Positions 47,279 to 56,427 of a stretch of 64,000 nucleotides of DNA are shown one piece after another. The notes beneath the pieces are model-generated. The model did no database searches. It was not told the DNA's origin and was given only the letters and a program-made list of their open reading frames with translations. The DNA lies in NCBI GenBank assembly GCA_022567155.1, contig JADFHN010000001.1, positions 83,062-147,061 of the forward strand, written 5' to 3'. The stretch's first letter is position 1. Every line of letters starts with the position of its first letter. Source of the DNA: Bacteroidota bacterium (GTDB lineage: Bacteria; Bacteroidota; Bacteroidia; Cytophagales; Cyclobacteriaceae). Both the position numbers and the translations under genes were made by a program.

Positions 47279-48736
47279 TTATATTTTACCTGTACTTAGT
47301 CGCTCTATCAGCGAAATGTCAATCTGTATCAGCTTGAGGGGTGAAAAATAGTTAGGTGAAATCACATCCAGCCTGTAGGCCAGTTTTTTTATGTTTTTAA
47401 ATTTATACTTTTTTGCCTCATTAAACGATTCGTTCATCATTGAACTGAAAATGTAAGCTATTTTGCAATTTTCTTTGCCAATCACTCTAATCGTACGCTG
47501 AATACTTTTTCGAAGCAGCGAGATCATTTCTTTATTGTTTGAAAGATAGTGTAGAAAAACCAGAAAGAGCCGGATTTCCAAAAGTGCTACCGGATAATTT
47601 TTCCATCCAACATCATTAACCAGATTTGTCAGCCATGTAATCGCTTCCTTTAGCTTATGAGCATAATAGGCAGAAATGGCATGGTAAACTGCAATAATAT
47701 AATATTGAGGTATATCGGATTTATCAATATTGAGGTTTTTATATAAACCCTTGTTCTCTTCATAGAGTTCAGCCAGGCGGTCAAGCCGGAATGCTCTTTT
47801 TAATTTCAATATCAGAAATGAAGCAGGGAAGGTATATAAATAGTAGTTTGACAGAAGTTGCGGAGACCGGTCATTAATCTCTTCATAGTATACCTCAAAT
47901 TTTCGAAAAAAATTATGATGGTTGTAATAGCACATCCAAAGAAAATCAAATACAGTACCGAGATGAAAGTAGATCGGATCTTTTTTATACGAGGCAAGGA
48001 TTTGATCGTTTTCTGCCAGCAGGTCTTCTGTCGGTATGGCATCTTTATCGAGTTCATAACTCTCACTATCAACGAATAACCTGTGAAAAATCCTTAAACA
48101 ACTGTTGAAAACAAAGAGTCGGTGCGATTGGTATAAGGAACAAACATTGTACATTTCCTTTTTTAAAAGTGTCAGCTCAATTTTCAAAGTTTCGTTTCCG
48201 GTTAGTGTATATGCCCCAAACTTTTTAAAATAATCCGCAAGCATATCCTCGGCTTTGTCCATGGCAAGCATATATGCCACATGCCGGTTATAAAGCTGGG
48301 AATACTGGAAATAATTCGGGTGGTTGATATGCAGTTTTTTCAACGATTTGTAAACCAATGTAAGTTCGTTCGACAAATCATAGTCTTTTAGTTCTCCTTC
48401 AAGCTTTTTTAATGCAGCATTGGCTATTTCCTTGCTTCTTGTAAATATCAGCTCGTTGATATTATGTACTTTTTTCAAAAGATCAGTCCGTGGATGTTCC
48501 ATTCGCTGCATAAGATATTCCTCCAGCTTTCTTCCAAGTCTGGACCGCAATGAGTAATATGTGTTGGGTGTTTTTACAGCAAGCCCGGCCATGATTTCTT
48601 TGTCCATGAGATCCCTTTCACGAACTGCATCAAGTACGTAAATTGTTTTATCAGCTTTGTTTTCAATGAGTGATGATTTGAAATCATCGTAATCACTTTC
48701 TGACAATTGCTTTATAATGGTTCTGAATTTTCTCAT
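47279..48736 (-). CDS. Unrecognised, mostly helical protein
   Basis: A 485-residue cytoplasmic-looking protein with no signal peptide or membrane segments. The composition is rich in Leu, Lys, Tyr and Asn and predicted by eye to be helical through its length; short helix pairs (residues about 180-440) could be TPR-like. The N-terminus (IKQLSESDYDDFKSSL, YSLRSRLGRKLEEYL) resembles Bacteroidota proteins that are widely conserved but not characterised. I cannot assign a function. It converges with the CheY-like gene, 30 bases apart. Confidence 0.6.
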   Translation of the reverse strand: MRKFRTIIKQLSESDYDDFKSSLIENKADKTIYVLDAVRERDLMDKEIMAGLAVKTPNTYYSLRSRLGRKLEEYLMQRMEHPRTDLLKKVHNINELIFTRSKEIANAALKKLEGELKDYDLSNELTLVYKSLKKLHINHPNYFQYSQLYNRHVAYMLAMDKAEDMLADYFKKFGAYTLTGNETLKIELTLLKKEMYNVCSLYQSHRLFVFNSCLRIFHRLFVDSESYELDKDAIPTEDLLAENDQILASYKKDPIYFHLGTVFDFLWMCYYNHHNFFRKFEVYYEEINDRSPQLLSNYYLYTFPASFLILKLKRAFRLDRLAELYEENKGLYKNLNIDKSDIPQYYIIAVYHAISAYYAHKLKEAITWLTNLVNDVGWKNYPVALLEIRLFLVFLHYLSNNKEMISLLRKSIQRTIRVIGKENCKIAYIFSSMMNESFNEAKKYKFKNIKKLAYRLDVISPNYFSPLKLIQIDISLIERLSTGKI

Positions 48737-49050
48737 TCCTGCCTGCTACAAATACTTGTAATAAAAACCTCAAAAGGTAAAACAGAATTACAATTTAAAA
48801 AATATCAACTTTTTTTAAAATATTATTACTTTAATTATTGTGAAAATAGTAAGAAAAAGTCAATAAACAGTTTGCTGAAACAGGAATAAGAAGAGAGTAT
48901 GTATTTGGACGGTCAGTTAAAAAAGATATATTTGCAGCCTGTTAGTAGGAATGAAAATGATTCAATTCCTCTTTACTTAGGCGGGTTGACTGGCAGATTT
49001 ACAAGCACCTTGACAACGGTCAGGAAATTGTATTAGTTGACAATTTATAT
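48737..49050. other. Intergenic leader of the tRNA gene
   Basis: AT-rich, with the promoter described at 48904-48934 and no gene. A small open frame at 48707-48889 overlaps the start of the 485-residue gene and is not credible. Confidence 0.6.
48904..48934 (+). promoter_or_regulatory. Bacteroidota-type promoter for tRNA-Ala
   Basis: TTTG at 48904-48907, 19 bases, then TATATTTG at 48927-48934, an exact match to TTTG-N19-TAnnTTTG. Transcription would start near 48940, about 110 bases before the tRNA. Confidence 0.6.
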
Positions 49051-49127
49051 GGGGGATTAGCTCAGCTGGCTAGAGCACTACGCTGGCAGTGTAGGGGTCA
49101 TCGGTTCGAATCCGATATTCTCCACCA
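49051..49127 (+). tRNA. tRNA-Ala (GGC)
   Basis: A 77-base cloverleaf with CCA encoded. Acceptor GGGGGAT pairs with ATTCTCC, D-arm GCTC-GAGC, anticodon stem CTACG-TGTAG with loop CTGGCAG giving anticodon GGC (reads GCC and GCU), and T-arm ATCGG-CCGAT with TTCGAAT loop. A promoter precedes it and a terminator follows it. Confidence 0.97.
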
Positions 49128-49231
49128 TCGCTCGCTTCAGCGAGCTAAGGTGGATACCATCTACCAATGATTGAAAGAATTAGGCGAAGTTTATCCGCCG
49201 AAGCCTTTGGCGAAAGTGGAATATTCTCCAC

Positions 49232-49259
49232 AAGGCATCTCAAATGAGATACCTTTTTT
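49232..49259 (+). terminator. Terminator after the tRNA gene
   Basis: AAGGCATCTC, loop AAAT, GAGATACCTT with one mismatch in a ten-base stem, followed by T run. It is 105 bases after the tRNA. Confidence 0.65.
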
Positions 49260-49420
49260 GTCAAGTTGTTTAAACCCAAAAATGTCAATAGGATTAACAA
49301 TTTTTCCCTATGGGCAGACGAAAGTCATTGATAAACAATAACTTCATCTGGGTTAACCTATGCATCCCGCCTTGGCGGGATCGCCTGCTGTTACAGTCAG
49401 ACATGCTTGGCATCGTCAGA

Positions 49421-49458
49421 CACTTCGTGCAAAAAGATCTAATGAACTTTTTGGGTTA
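49421..49458. repeat. Hairpin repeat, copy B
   Basis: Reverse complement of copy A at 21240-21277 with a single difference (A to T) which falls within one arm of the hairpin. Confidence 0.7.
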
Positions 49459-49494
49459 AAAATATAGTTTGCAAGTTACCATCAAAAGCAGCAG

Positions 49495-49959
49495 CTACAA
49501 TACCCGGCGGGCCATAATAAACCGCTTTTTATAGTAAGTGCTGTACATGTTGGTTTCAATTACCCCGCGCGAACTGGAAGAATGGATGAACATTACTTTT
49601 TCCTTGCCTCTTACATCAGTTACCAGGCCTACATGTGTTATTTTTCTGCGCTTGTTGCCTGTTGCAAAAAACACCAGGTCGCCACGCCGGATATCTTTCA
49701 GCTTCACTTTTTTTCCGATCTTACTCTGATCGGCCGACATCCTCGGTATCGGGTAGTCGATCGATGCAAACGAATTGATGAGCAACCCGGAGCAATCCAT
49801 ACCCGCACGGGTGGTGCCTCCCCATTTATAAGGCGTACCCCTGAATGACCTTGCCGTCTTGATCACCCTATCCACCTGCCGCGTACGCGATTTTTTCGAG
49901 CTTGCACATCCGGTGATAACGAGCAGTATTAGAAATCCGAATGCAATTCGTCTGGCCAT
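49495..49959 (-). CDS. NlpC/P60 cell-wall hydrolase lipoprotein
   Basis: About 154 residues. I chose ATG at 49959, 9 bases downstream of the TTG frame start, because it gives a lipoprotein signal (MARRIAFGFLILLVITGC). The papain-like NlpC/P60 domain has catalytic Cys in GGTTRAGMDCSGLL, His in ITHVGLV and the third polar residue in FIHSSSSRGV. Such enzymes cut peptidoglycan peptides, usually between D-Glu and the diamino acid. It is divergent from the FAD-linked oxidase gene (113 bases between the start codons). Confidence 0.88.
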   Translation of the reverse strand: MARRIAFGFLILLVITGCASSKKSRTRQVDRVIKTARSFRGTPYKWGGTTRAGMDCSGLLINSFASIDYPIPRMSADQSKIGKKVKLKDIRRGDLVFFATGNKRRKITHVGLVTDVRGKEKVMFIHSSSSRGVIETNMYSTYYKKRFIMARRVL

Positions 49960-50071
49960 TTTACACAAGATAAAACAAATTCAGAACCATATTCAATTTA
50001 ACGTTATAAAATCCTGTAATTTGCTATCCGGATCCAATGAATTACTTTAATTGAAGCGTCAGAATAGTGCC

Positions 50072-52990
50072 ATGAAACTTGTGTTAGCATCTCTGAAAAA
50101 ACAACTGGAAGGAGACTTGTTTTATGACGACCTTGTACGAAAAATATATGCAACCGACGCATCATCGTATCGCGAATTGCCACTCGCAGTCGCCTATCCC
50201 AAAGGAGCGGCCGACATTAAAAAACTAATTGCTTTTGCCAGAGGAAACAAGTCCTCAATCATACCGAGAACTGCAGGTACATCACTGGCGGGTCAGGTGG
50301 TTGGTAGCGGAGTGGTCGCTGATGTGTCAAAATACATGACGCGTATTATCGAGTTGAATGAAGAAGACCAGTGGGTTCGTGTGGAGCCGGGTGTTGTCAG
50401 GGATGAGTTGAATCTATTTCTGAAACCTTACGGTTTGATGTTTGGCCCGGAAACATCTACTTCAAACAGGGCAATGATGGGTGGTATGATCGGCAACAAT
50501 TCGTGCGGATCCAACTCCATGGTTTATGGCAGCACCCGTGATCACCTGCTGGAAATAAAAGCGGTGCTTAGTGATGGCAGTGAAGTTGAATTCAGCTCGT
50601 TGGATGCAGAGGCGTTTGATAAAAAACTTGACGACGGTGACTTCGAGGCTTCCTTATACGTGCATATAAAAAATTTGCTTGCACCCGATGAGGTAAAGCG
50701 AGCTATTAACCGCGAATTTCCCGATTCCTCTATTCCTCGCAGAAATACCGGTTACGCCATAGATTTACTGATGCCAATGACCCCTTTTGAGGAAAACGGA
50801 CAGCCATTTAACTTTTGCAAGCTGATCGCCGGCTCCGAAGGAACCCTCGCTTTTATAACCGAAGCAAAACTGAAGGTCGTTCCCCTGCCTGAATCACATT
50901 CGGGACTGATTTGTGCACATTTTGACTCTATTTATGATTCACTGAAAGCTACAAATCTGGCGCTCAGGTTTGATCCGTCTGCAGTTGAACTGATGGATCA
51001 TTTTATACTGGAGTGTACAAAAGACAACATACAGCAAAGCCCTAACCGGTTTTTTGTGAAAGGCGACCCAAATGCCATTTTGGTTATTGAACTGAAACGG
51101 GCATCGCAGGCCGAACTTGAAAAAAATGCCGAAAGCTTAATCACGGAGCTTAAATCGGCGGGATACGGATATTACTTTCCCTTTATCACGGGTGCGGATA
51201 TGGCCAGAGTTTGGAATCTTCGAAAAGCCGGCCTTGGCTTATTGTCAACTATGCGGGGTGACGCCAAACCCGTTCCGGTAGTGGAAGATACTGCTGTGAA
51301 AGTGGACGATCTTGCTGAGTATGTAAAAGAATTTGATGAGAAAGTAGCTTCCCATGGATTGGAATGTGTGCACTATGCACACGCCGGGTCCGGCGAAATA
51401 CACATACGCCCGATCATAAATCTGAAAACCGAAGAAGGCAACCGGTTGTTCCGGTCTATTGCCGAAGAAATAGCTTTGCTGGTAAAGAAATATAAGGGTT
51501 CTCTCAGCGGAGAACACGGAGACGGAAGGCTCCGGGGTGAGTTTATTCCGTTAATGATTGGTGATGCTAACTTCAAATTGCTGAAACAGATAAAAAGCAC
51601 CTGGGATCCTGAAAATATTTTTAATCCGGGAAAAATTGTAGATACACCGTCCATGAATTCCAGTTTAAGGTATTTTCCGGGGCAGGTCACGCCTGAATTT
51701 GATACAGCACTTGATTTCACTTCTACGGATGGCATGTTGCGGGCAGCCGAACAATGCAACGGATCCGGTGATTGCCGGAAAACGCACCTGATCGGAGGCA
51801 CCATGTGTCCGTCTTACATGGCAAGCAGAAACGAAAAAGATACCACACGCGCCCGGGCTAATGTGCTCCGAGAAGTATTTACCCGGTCAAATAATGCCGA
51901 CCCGTTCGCCAGCGATGAGATTTATGAAATTCTTGATTTATGTCTCTCCTGTAAAGGTTGCAAGGCTGAATGTCCGTCAAATGTAGATATGGCCAAAATT
52001 AAAGCCGAGTTTTTACATCAGCGCCATCTTACGAAGGGCATTCCGTTACGGTCAAAACTGATTGCAAATATCAACACGATCAATAAGTTCGCATCGGGGG
52101 TACCATCGTTTTACAATTTTATGTTAAAAAGTATAGTGGGTAATGTAGGAAAACAACTTCTTGGCATTGCCGAAAAACGAAATTTACCGGAATTGGGCAG
52201 ACACACGTTCAGAAGCTGGCTTAAAGGTTTTTCTGATCGGGCCACTGAACCTAAAGGTAGTGTCGTGCTTTTTGTCGATGAGTTTACAAACTACTACGAT
52301 GTACAGGTTGGCGAAAAAGCCGTTTTGCTTTTGCATAAACTGGGATATGAAGTGTTGATTGCTGACCACGATGAAAGCGGGAGATCCTACATTTCCAAAG
52401 GGCTGTTGAGTCACGCAAAAAAGCTGGCAGAAAAGAATGTACGTTTGCTGGGAAAAAAGGTGACACGGGAAACACCACTGATTGGGATAGAACCATCGGC
52501 TATTCTCACATTCAGGGATGAATACCCGGACCTTCTCCGGGGTGAAATGAAAGACATGGCAAAAAAGCTGGCGGAAAACACTTTAATGATTGATGAATTT
52601 CTTTCTGGTGAATGGGATAAGGGAAATATTGATGCTTCTTTATTTACCGGTGAAGAAAAGAAGATCAAGCTCCACGGACATTGTTATCAGAAGGCGCTGT
52701 CTTCTGTCGTACACTCAAAAAAGATATTATCCATACCTCGAAATTATTCGGTTCAGGTGATACCTTCGGGTTGCTGTGGAATGGCAGGATCATTTGGATA
52801 TGAAAAAGAGCATTATAATATGTCGATGCAGATCGGTGAACTTGTACTTTTTCCGGCCATACGCGAATCCGATGATGATACACTGATTGCTGCACCGGGA
52901 ACCAGCTGCCGGCATCAGATCAAAGACGGTACCGGCCGCAATTCCTGGCATCCGGTAGAAATCCTGTATGATGCGTTAATCAAAGCCTGA
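50072..52990 (+). CDS. FAD-linked oxidase fused to 4Fe-4S and CCG domains (D-2-hydroxyacid dehydrogenase-type, YdiJ-like)
   Basis: About 972 residues. I chose ATG at 50072 over TTG at 50051. Residues to about 220 are a PCMH-type FAD-binding domain (PRTAGTSLAGQ, GPETSTSNRAMMGGMIGNN), then the FAD-oxidase C-terminal domain (GEHGDGRLRGEF). Near residue 560-640 are iron-sulfur parts (CNGSGDCRKTH, MCPSYM, CLSCKGCKAECPSNVDM). The C-terminal third has CCG-type motifs (HGHCYQKAL, PSGCCGMAGSFGYE). Proteins of this architecture oxidise D-lactate or D-2-hydroxyglutarate and hand electrons to an FeS chain. The substrate is not readable from sequence. Confidence 0.88.
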   Translation: MKLVLASLKKQLEGDLFYDDLVRKIYATDASSYRELPLAVAYPKGAADIKKLIAFARGNKSSIIPRTAGTSLAGQVVGSGVVADVSKYMTRIIELNEEDQWVRVEPGVVRDELNLFLKPYGLMFGPETSTSNRAMMGGMIGNNSCGSNSMVYGSTRDHLLEIKAVLSDGSEVEFSSLDAEAFDKKLDDGDFEASLYVHIKNLLAPDEVKRAINREFPDSSIPRRNTGYAIDLLMPMTPFEENGQPFNFCKLIAGSEGTLAFITEAKLKVVPLPESHSGLICAHFDSIYDSLKATNLALRFDPSAVELMDHFILECTKDNIQQSPNRFFVKGDPNAILVIELKRASQAELEKNAESLITELKSAGYGYYFPFITGADMARVWNLRKAGLGLLSTMRGDAKPVPVVEDTAVKVDDLAEYVKEFDEKVASHGLECVHYAHAGSGEIHIRPIINLKTEEGNRLFRSIAEEIALLVKKYKGSLSGEHGDGRLRGEFIPLMIGDANFKLLKQIKSTWDPENIFNPGKIVDTPSMNSSLRYFPGQVTPEFDTALDFTSTDGMLRAAEQCNGSGDCRKTHLIGGTMCPSYMASRNEKDTTRARANVLREVFTRSNNADPFASDEIYEILDLCLSCKGCKAECPSNVDMAKIKAEFLHQRHLTKGIPLRSKLIANINTINKFASGVPSFYNFMLKSIVGNVGKQLLGIAEKRNLPELGRHTFRSWLKGFSDRATEPKGSVVLFVDEFTNYYDVQVGEKAVLLLHKLGYEVLIADHDESGRSYISKGLLSHAKKLAEKNVRLLGKKVTRETPLIGIEPSAILTFRDEYPDLLRGEMKDMAKKLAENTLMIDEFLSGEWDKGNIDASLFTGEEKKIKLHGHCYQKALSSVVHSKKILSIPRNYSVQVIPSGCCGMAGSFGYEKEHYNMSMQIGELVLFPAIRESDDDTLIAAPGTSCRHQIKDGTGRNSWHPVEILYDALIKA

Positions 52991-53136
52991 ATGCGGATTT
53001 TAATTACATTTTAAAATAGATTATTAAATCATTAATAAACAGTCTAATAGCGAATTATGTTTTTAGTTCCTGACAACCCCCTGATTGCCGTCCAGGCAGG
53101 TGGAAAGCAGGTTGTAGTTTGAGTTTACCACCATCT

Positions 53137-53750
53137 GGGTTAGGGGGAGCGAAAAATGAAATGTTTTGAAAGCAAATAAAACAAATTTATACGGATATAA
53201 TAAAAAGCTGAAAAGGTTAGCCAGAGCAAACCGGTCTGCCATGACGAAAGCTGAAGCCTGTCTATGGAAGTACGTGTTACGGGCACGACAAATGAAAGGT
53301 TATCAATTCCGGAGGCAAAGGCCTGTTTTAGATTACATTGCAGACTTTATGTGCAAGGAACTCATGTTGATAATTGAGGTGGATGAGATAACCCATCATT
53401 ACCCGGATACGCATAAGAATGATATAATAGGACAACAAAAACCGGAACAATCCGGATTTACTCTATTGAGATTTGACGATGAGGATATCCTGACAGCCAT
53501 TAATAGTGAAACTGAAGAAATTGAAAATTGGATTGAAAAATATGAAAGAACTGTACCTCCCCCTTTGTCCCCCTCCAAAGCAGGACATGGGAACTCCTGA
53601 CCAATCGAGTACTAAATATCTCCCTCTCCGAGGGCCTGCCTGCCAAAGTTGTTCGGCGGACAGGCTAGCTGGGGACATTAAGACCGCTAATGAATTGAAG
53701 TACCTATATCCCCCTCTCCGAGGGGGTTAGGGGGAGGAAAAAATGAAATT
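53137..53750. repeat. Direct repeats bracketing the DUF559 gene
   Basis: A 27-base unit beginning GGGTTAGGGGGAG and ending AAAAATGAAAT occurs at 53137-53163 and 53724-53750 with few mismatches. Inside the interval, after the gene, two further related stretches contain CCCTCTCCGAGGG (about 53620-53632 and 53711-53724) and a GCCTGCCTGCC palindrome. Confidence 0.65.
53166..53600 (+). CDS. DUF559 endonuclease-like protein
   Basis: A 144-residue protein with a probable TTG start. It contains the DUF559/Vsr-like restriction-endonuclease fold: AMTKAEACLWKYVLRARQMKGY, FRRQRPVLDYIADF with an acidic residue, LIIEVDEITHH as the Asp/Glu pair and FTLLRFDDEDI. Its last 20 or so residues (PPPLSPSKAG) are translated from the G/C-rich intergenic repeat, so the repeat has taken over the gene end. 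The role of DUF559 proteins is not established; a DNA nicking or repair role is expected from the fold. Confidence 0.82.
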   Translation: MKANKTNLYGYNKKLKRLARANRSAMTKAEACLWKYVLRARQMKGYQFRRQRPVLDYIADFMCKELMLIIEVDEITHHYPDTHKNDIIGQQKPEQSGFTLLRFDDEDILTAINSETEEIENWIEKYERTVPPPLSPSKAGHGNS

Positions 53751-53822
53751 ATAGATTAACTTTTTCTTTATGGGTGTCCCAATACGGAAAACAAGAAAAA
53801 ATAATATTCAAGGTACCAGATC

Positions 53823-55718
53823 ATGTGTGGTATAACCGGTATATATTCTTATAATACGCTTGGAAGGCTTTTTATGATCAACCTCGTGCGCGCCACCGAT
53901 GCCATCAGCTCACGTGGCCCTGATTTTCAGGGAGTGTATAATGATGAGGTTGTTGGCATGGGCCACAGGAGGCTTTCCGTCATTGACCCTTCGCCTGCAG
54001 GCAACCAACCCATGAAGGATGAAACAGAACGGTATATCCTTGTTTATAATGGCGAAATCTATAATTACAAATCGTTGCGTAGCCGGCTGCAGAAATCCGG
54101 CGTACAGTTTCATTCCGAATCGGATACGGAGGTGCTGTTGCACCTGTTGATACATGAAGGTATTGGTTGTCTGAATAAAGTGAATGGTTTTTTTGCTTTT
54201 GCCTTTTATGACCGTCAGGAGGAATGCCTGCTGCTGGTAAGGGACCGGTATGGAATAAAACCCCTCTTTTATTATTACGACGAAGATAAATTTCTCTTTT
54301 CTTCGGAAATGAAATCAATTTTTATGTATGGAATTGACAAAAAACCTGACATCGAATCGCTTAAGCTTTATTTACAATTAAATTATATACCGGCACCTTA
54401 TAGCATGCTACATAACGTGAAAAAGCTTGAACCGGGTCATTTTTTACGAATTAAGGGGAATAATGTAGAAAAGAAATCATACTATGACTTAAAAAAAATT
54501 AAAATACCTGTGATACCGGGAGATTATGAGGGGCAGAAACAGCGTTTTGAGGAGTTGCTTGAGCAAAGTGTAACCGACCGGTTGGTATCTGATGTTCCGC
54601 TGGGCACTTTTCTGAGCGGAGGAATAGATTCTTCGGTTATTTCAGCGCTTGCTGCAAGGCATACGGATAAATTACACACATTTTCTATCGGCTTCCGCGA
54701 CGAGCCATTTTTTGATGAAACGAAATATGCCCGTCAGGTAGCGGCACATATTGGTTCGGAGCATACGGTTTTCAGACTTTCTGATGAAGATTTGTATGCC
54801 CACGTATTTGATATCCTTGATTACCTGGACGAACCTTTTGCAGATTCTTCAGCCATTGCCGTTTATATCCTGAGCCGGGAAACAAGAAAGCATGTAACCG
54901 TAGCATTGAGCGGTGATGGGGCGGATGAGTTACTGGGAGGGTATAATAAGCATGCAGCCGTTTACCGTATGCTGCATCCTGGGTTTATAGAAAAGTGGCT
55001 GGTGGGTTTAGCGCCGGTATGGAGTAAATTGCCCCAGTCACGTAACAACTTCCTGACTGATAAGTTCAGGCAGTTTGACAGGTTCGCAAGAAACTACCAT
55101 TTATCGCCAAAAGAGAGATACTGGAGCCTGGCTACATTTATGAACGAAGATCAGGTATCCCAACTATTGGCCTCATCTCCCGGTAATGACCTTCCAGGTG
55201 AAACCAGGAAAGAAAGATACCTGGACTGGATCAACGATCACCATGAATCACTGGGAGATTCACTGTTGACCGACCTCCGGCTTGTACTGCCCAACGACAT
55301 GCTGACCAAGGTGGATTTGATGTCGATGGCTAACGGCCTGGAAATACGCGTACCGTTTCTGGATCACCGTGTTGTGGAATTCCTGATTTCATTACCCGAT
55401 GATTGTAAAATCAAGGGGAATTATAGAAAGCGTATCCTCCGTGATACATTCAGGGGCATCCTGCCCCGCAAAATCACGAACAGGACAAAGCAGGGATTTG
55501 AGGTGCCGCTTTTGAAGTGGTTCAGAAGCGGAATGAAAACGATTATAAATGAAGAATTACTGGATGATGACTACATCCGGGCCCAGGGCATCTTTAATCC
55601 TTCAGGTATAAAAACATTGAAGAAGAAATTATTTTCTGCATACCCGGGCGATGTACATGCCACAATCTGGGCATTGGTTGTTTTTCAGTGGTGGTACCGC
55701 AAGTGGATAGAGGTGTAG
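53823..55718 (+). CDS. asnB: Asparagine synthase (glutamine-hydrolysing)
   Basis: A 631-residue two-domain enzyme. Mature Cys2 of MCGITGIYSY is the glutaminase nucleophile; GHRRLSVIDPSPAGNQPM and YNGEIYNYKSLR bind glutamine. The C-terminal part has the PP-loop FLSGGIDSSVISAL and GDGADELLGGYNKH. It makes Asn from Asp, ATP and glutamine. AsnB paralogues of this length also occur in polysaccharide and lipid clusters, where they amidate sugars; a glycosyltransferase is 2.5 kb downstream but on the other strand, so the ordinary role is equally likely. Confidence 0.92.
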   Translation: MCGITGIYSYNTLGRLFMINLVRATDAISSRGPDFQGVYNDEVVGMGHRRLSVIDPSPAGNQPMKDETERYILVYNGEIYNYKSLRSRLQKSGVQFHSESDTEVLLHLLIHEGIGCLNKVNGFFAFAFYDRQEECLLLVRDRYGIKPLFYYYDEDKFLFSSEMKSIFMYGIDKKPDIESLKLYLQLNYIPAPYSMLHNVKKLEPGHFLRIKGNNVEKKSYYDLKKIKIPVIPGDYEGQKQRFEELLEQSVTDRLVSDVPLGTFLSGGIDSSVISALAARHTDKLHTFSIGFRDEPFFDETKYARQVAAHIGSEHTVFRLSDEDLYAHVFDILDYLDEPFADSSAIAVYILSRETRKHVTVALSGDGADELLGGYNKHAAVYRMLHPGFIEKWLVGLAPVWSKLPQSRNNFLTDKFRQFDRFARNYHLSPKERYWSLATFMNEDQVSQLLASSPGNDLPGETRKERYLDWINDHHESLGDSLLTDLRLVLPNDMLTKVDLMSMANGLEIRVPFLDHRVVEFLISLPDDCKIKGNYRKRILRDTFRGILPRKITNRTKQGFEVPLLKWFRSGMKTIINEELLDDDYIRAQGIFNPSGIKTLKKKLFSAYPGDVHATIWALVVFQWWYRKWIEV

Positions 55719-55992
55719 TAATGCCGGCAACCGGCTGCTACTGATGCTGCTTCCCGTGGCCGGTTACTCTTTTGCCGGCTGTCAACTAATTACTATCCCA
55801 GCCTATCTGGCGCAAGTCTTCCAGCGTGGGCCTGCGGGGTGGTGCGACTTGTGCCATTCTTTTATTGAGTAGTATAAAAAGTTATAGGCACAAGTCCAGT
55901 TTTGTTGTATTAACCGGCCGTCTCCGCCTCTGAAGGGGGATGCCTATTGTATTTATTGAGCAATTTGCAAACTGCCAACTGCCAACTGGTCC
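55719..55992. other. Short intergenic stretch with GACTTGTGCC repeats
   Basis: GACTTGTGCC at 55846-55855 and its reverse complement GGCACAAGTC at 55887-55896 form a hairpin with 31-base loop. A further relative lies at 55811-55819. No gene. Confidence 0.5.
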
Positions 55993-56427
55993 CTATCCCA
56001 GCCAGGACTTGTACATCCACAACGTTTTTTCCTGCTCCTCAATATAAGCTGCCATTTGATCGGCGGTAGCGCTGTCGTCTGATTCTTCAGCCAGTTTTTT
56101 CACCTGCTTTTCATTAGTTACCAGGTAGGTAAGATTTTCTACAATATGACTTACACATTCCTCCCCTTTACTGATGTTTGAAACCGGCGACAAGTTCGCA
56201 TGTGCAAGATAATCGCTGAAACTGTGTAACGGAGTAGCTTCCAGTGTAAGTATCCTTTCAGCAATTTCGTCAATTTTCATGGCGGCGTCATTATACAATT
56301 CCTCAAATTTCACATGTAATTCAAAAAATTGCTGCCCCTTGATGTTCCAATGGAATCCACGCAGGTTCTGGTAATAAATCTGGTAATCAGCCAGTAACTT
56401 GTTTAATTCATTTATCGTGTTACTCAT
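55993..56427 (-). CDS. dps: Dps-family ferritin-like protein
   Basis: A 144-residue four-helix protein. The Dps ferroxidase residues are seen in YYQNLRGFHWNIKGQQFFELH (His and, one turn later, Glu/Asp in KFEELYNDAAMKIDEIAER). It forms dodecamers that store iron and protect DNA from oxidative damage. Ends WMYKSWLG with a TAG stop. The Lys-rich DNA-binding tail is short (MSNTINELNKLL), so protection by iron storage is more likely than DNA binding. Confidence 0.92.
   Translation of the reverse strand: MSNTINELNKLLADYQIYYQNLRGFHWNIKGQQFFELHVKFEELYNDAAMKIDEIAERILTLEATPLHSFSDYLAHANLSPVSNISKGEECVSHIVENLTYLVTNEKQVKKLAEESDDSATADQMAAYIEEQEKTLWMYKSWLG

Larger units (their letters stand above)
49128..49494. 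other. Intergenic region with dispersed hairpin repeat
   Basis: It holds the tRNA terminator, a short partial copy of the tRNA 3' end (ATATTCTCCAC at 49221-49231), a CCCGCC-TT-GGCGGG palindrome near 49369-49382, and copy B of the hairpin repeat at 49421-49458. No gene is seen. Confidence 0.55.

Noticed and set aside
49115..49231. A tRNA 3'-end duplication as an integration att site (ATATTCTCCAC at 49115-49125 and 49221-49231).
   Set aside because: Only eleven bases match, the interval is about 100 bases, and no integrase lies near.
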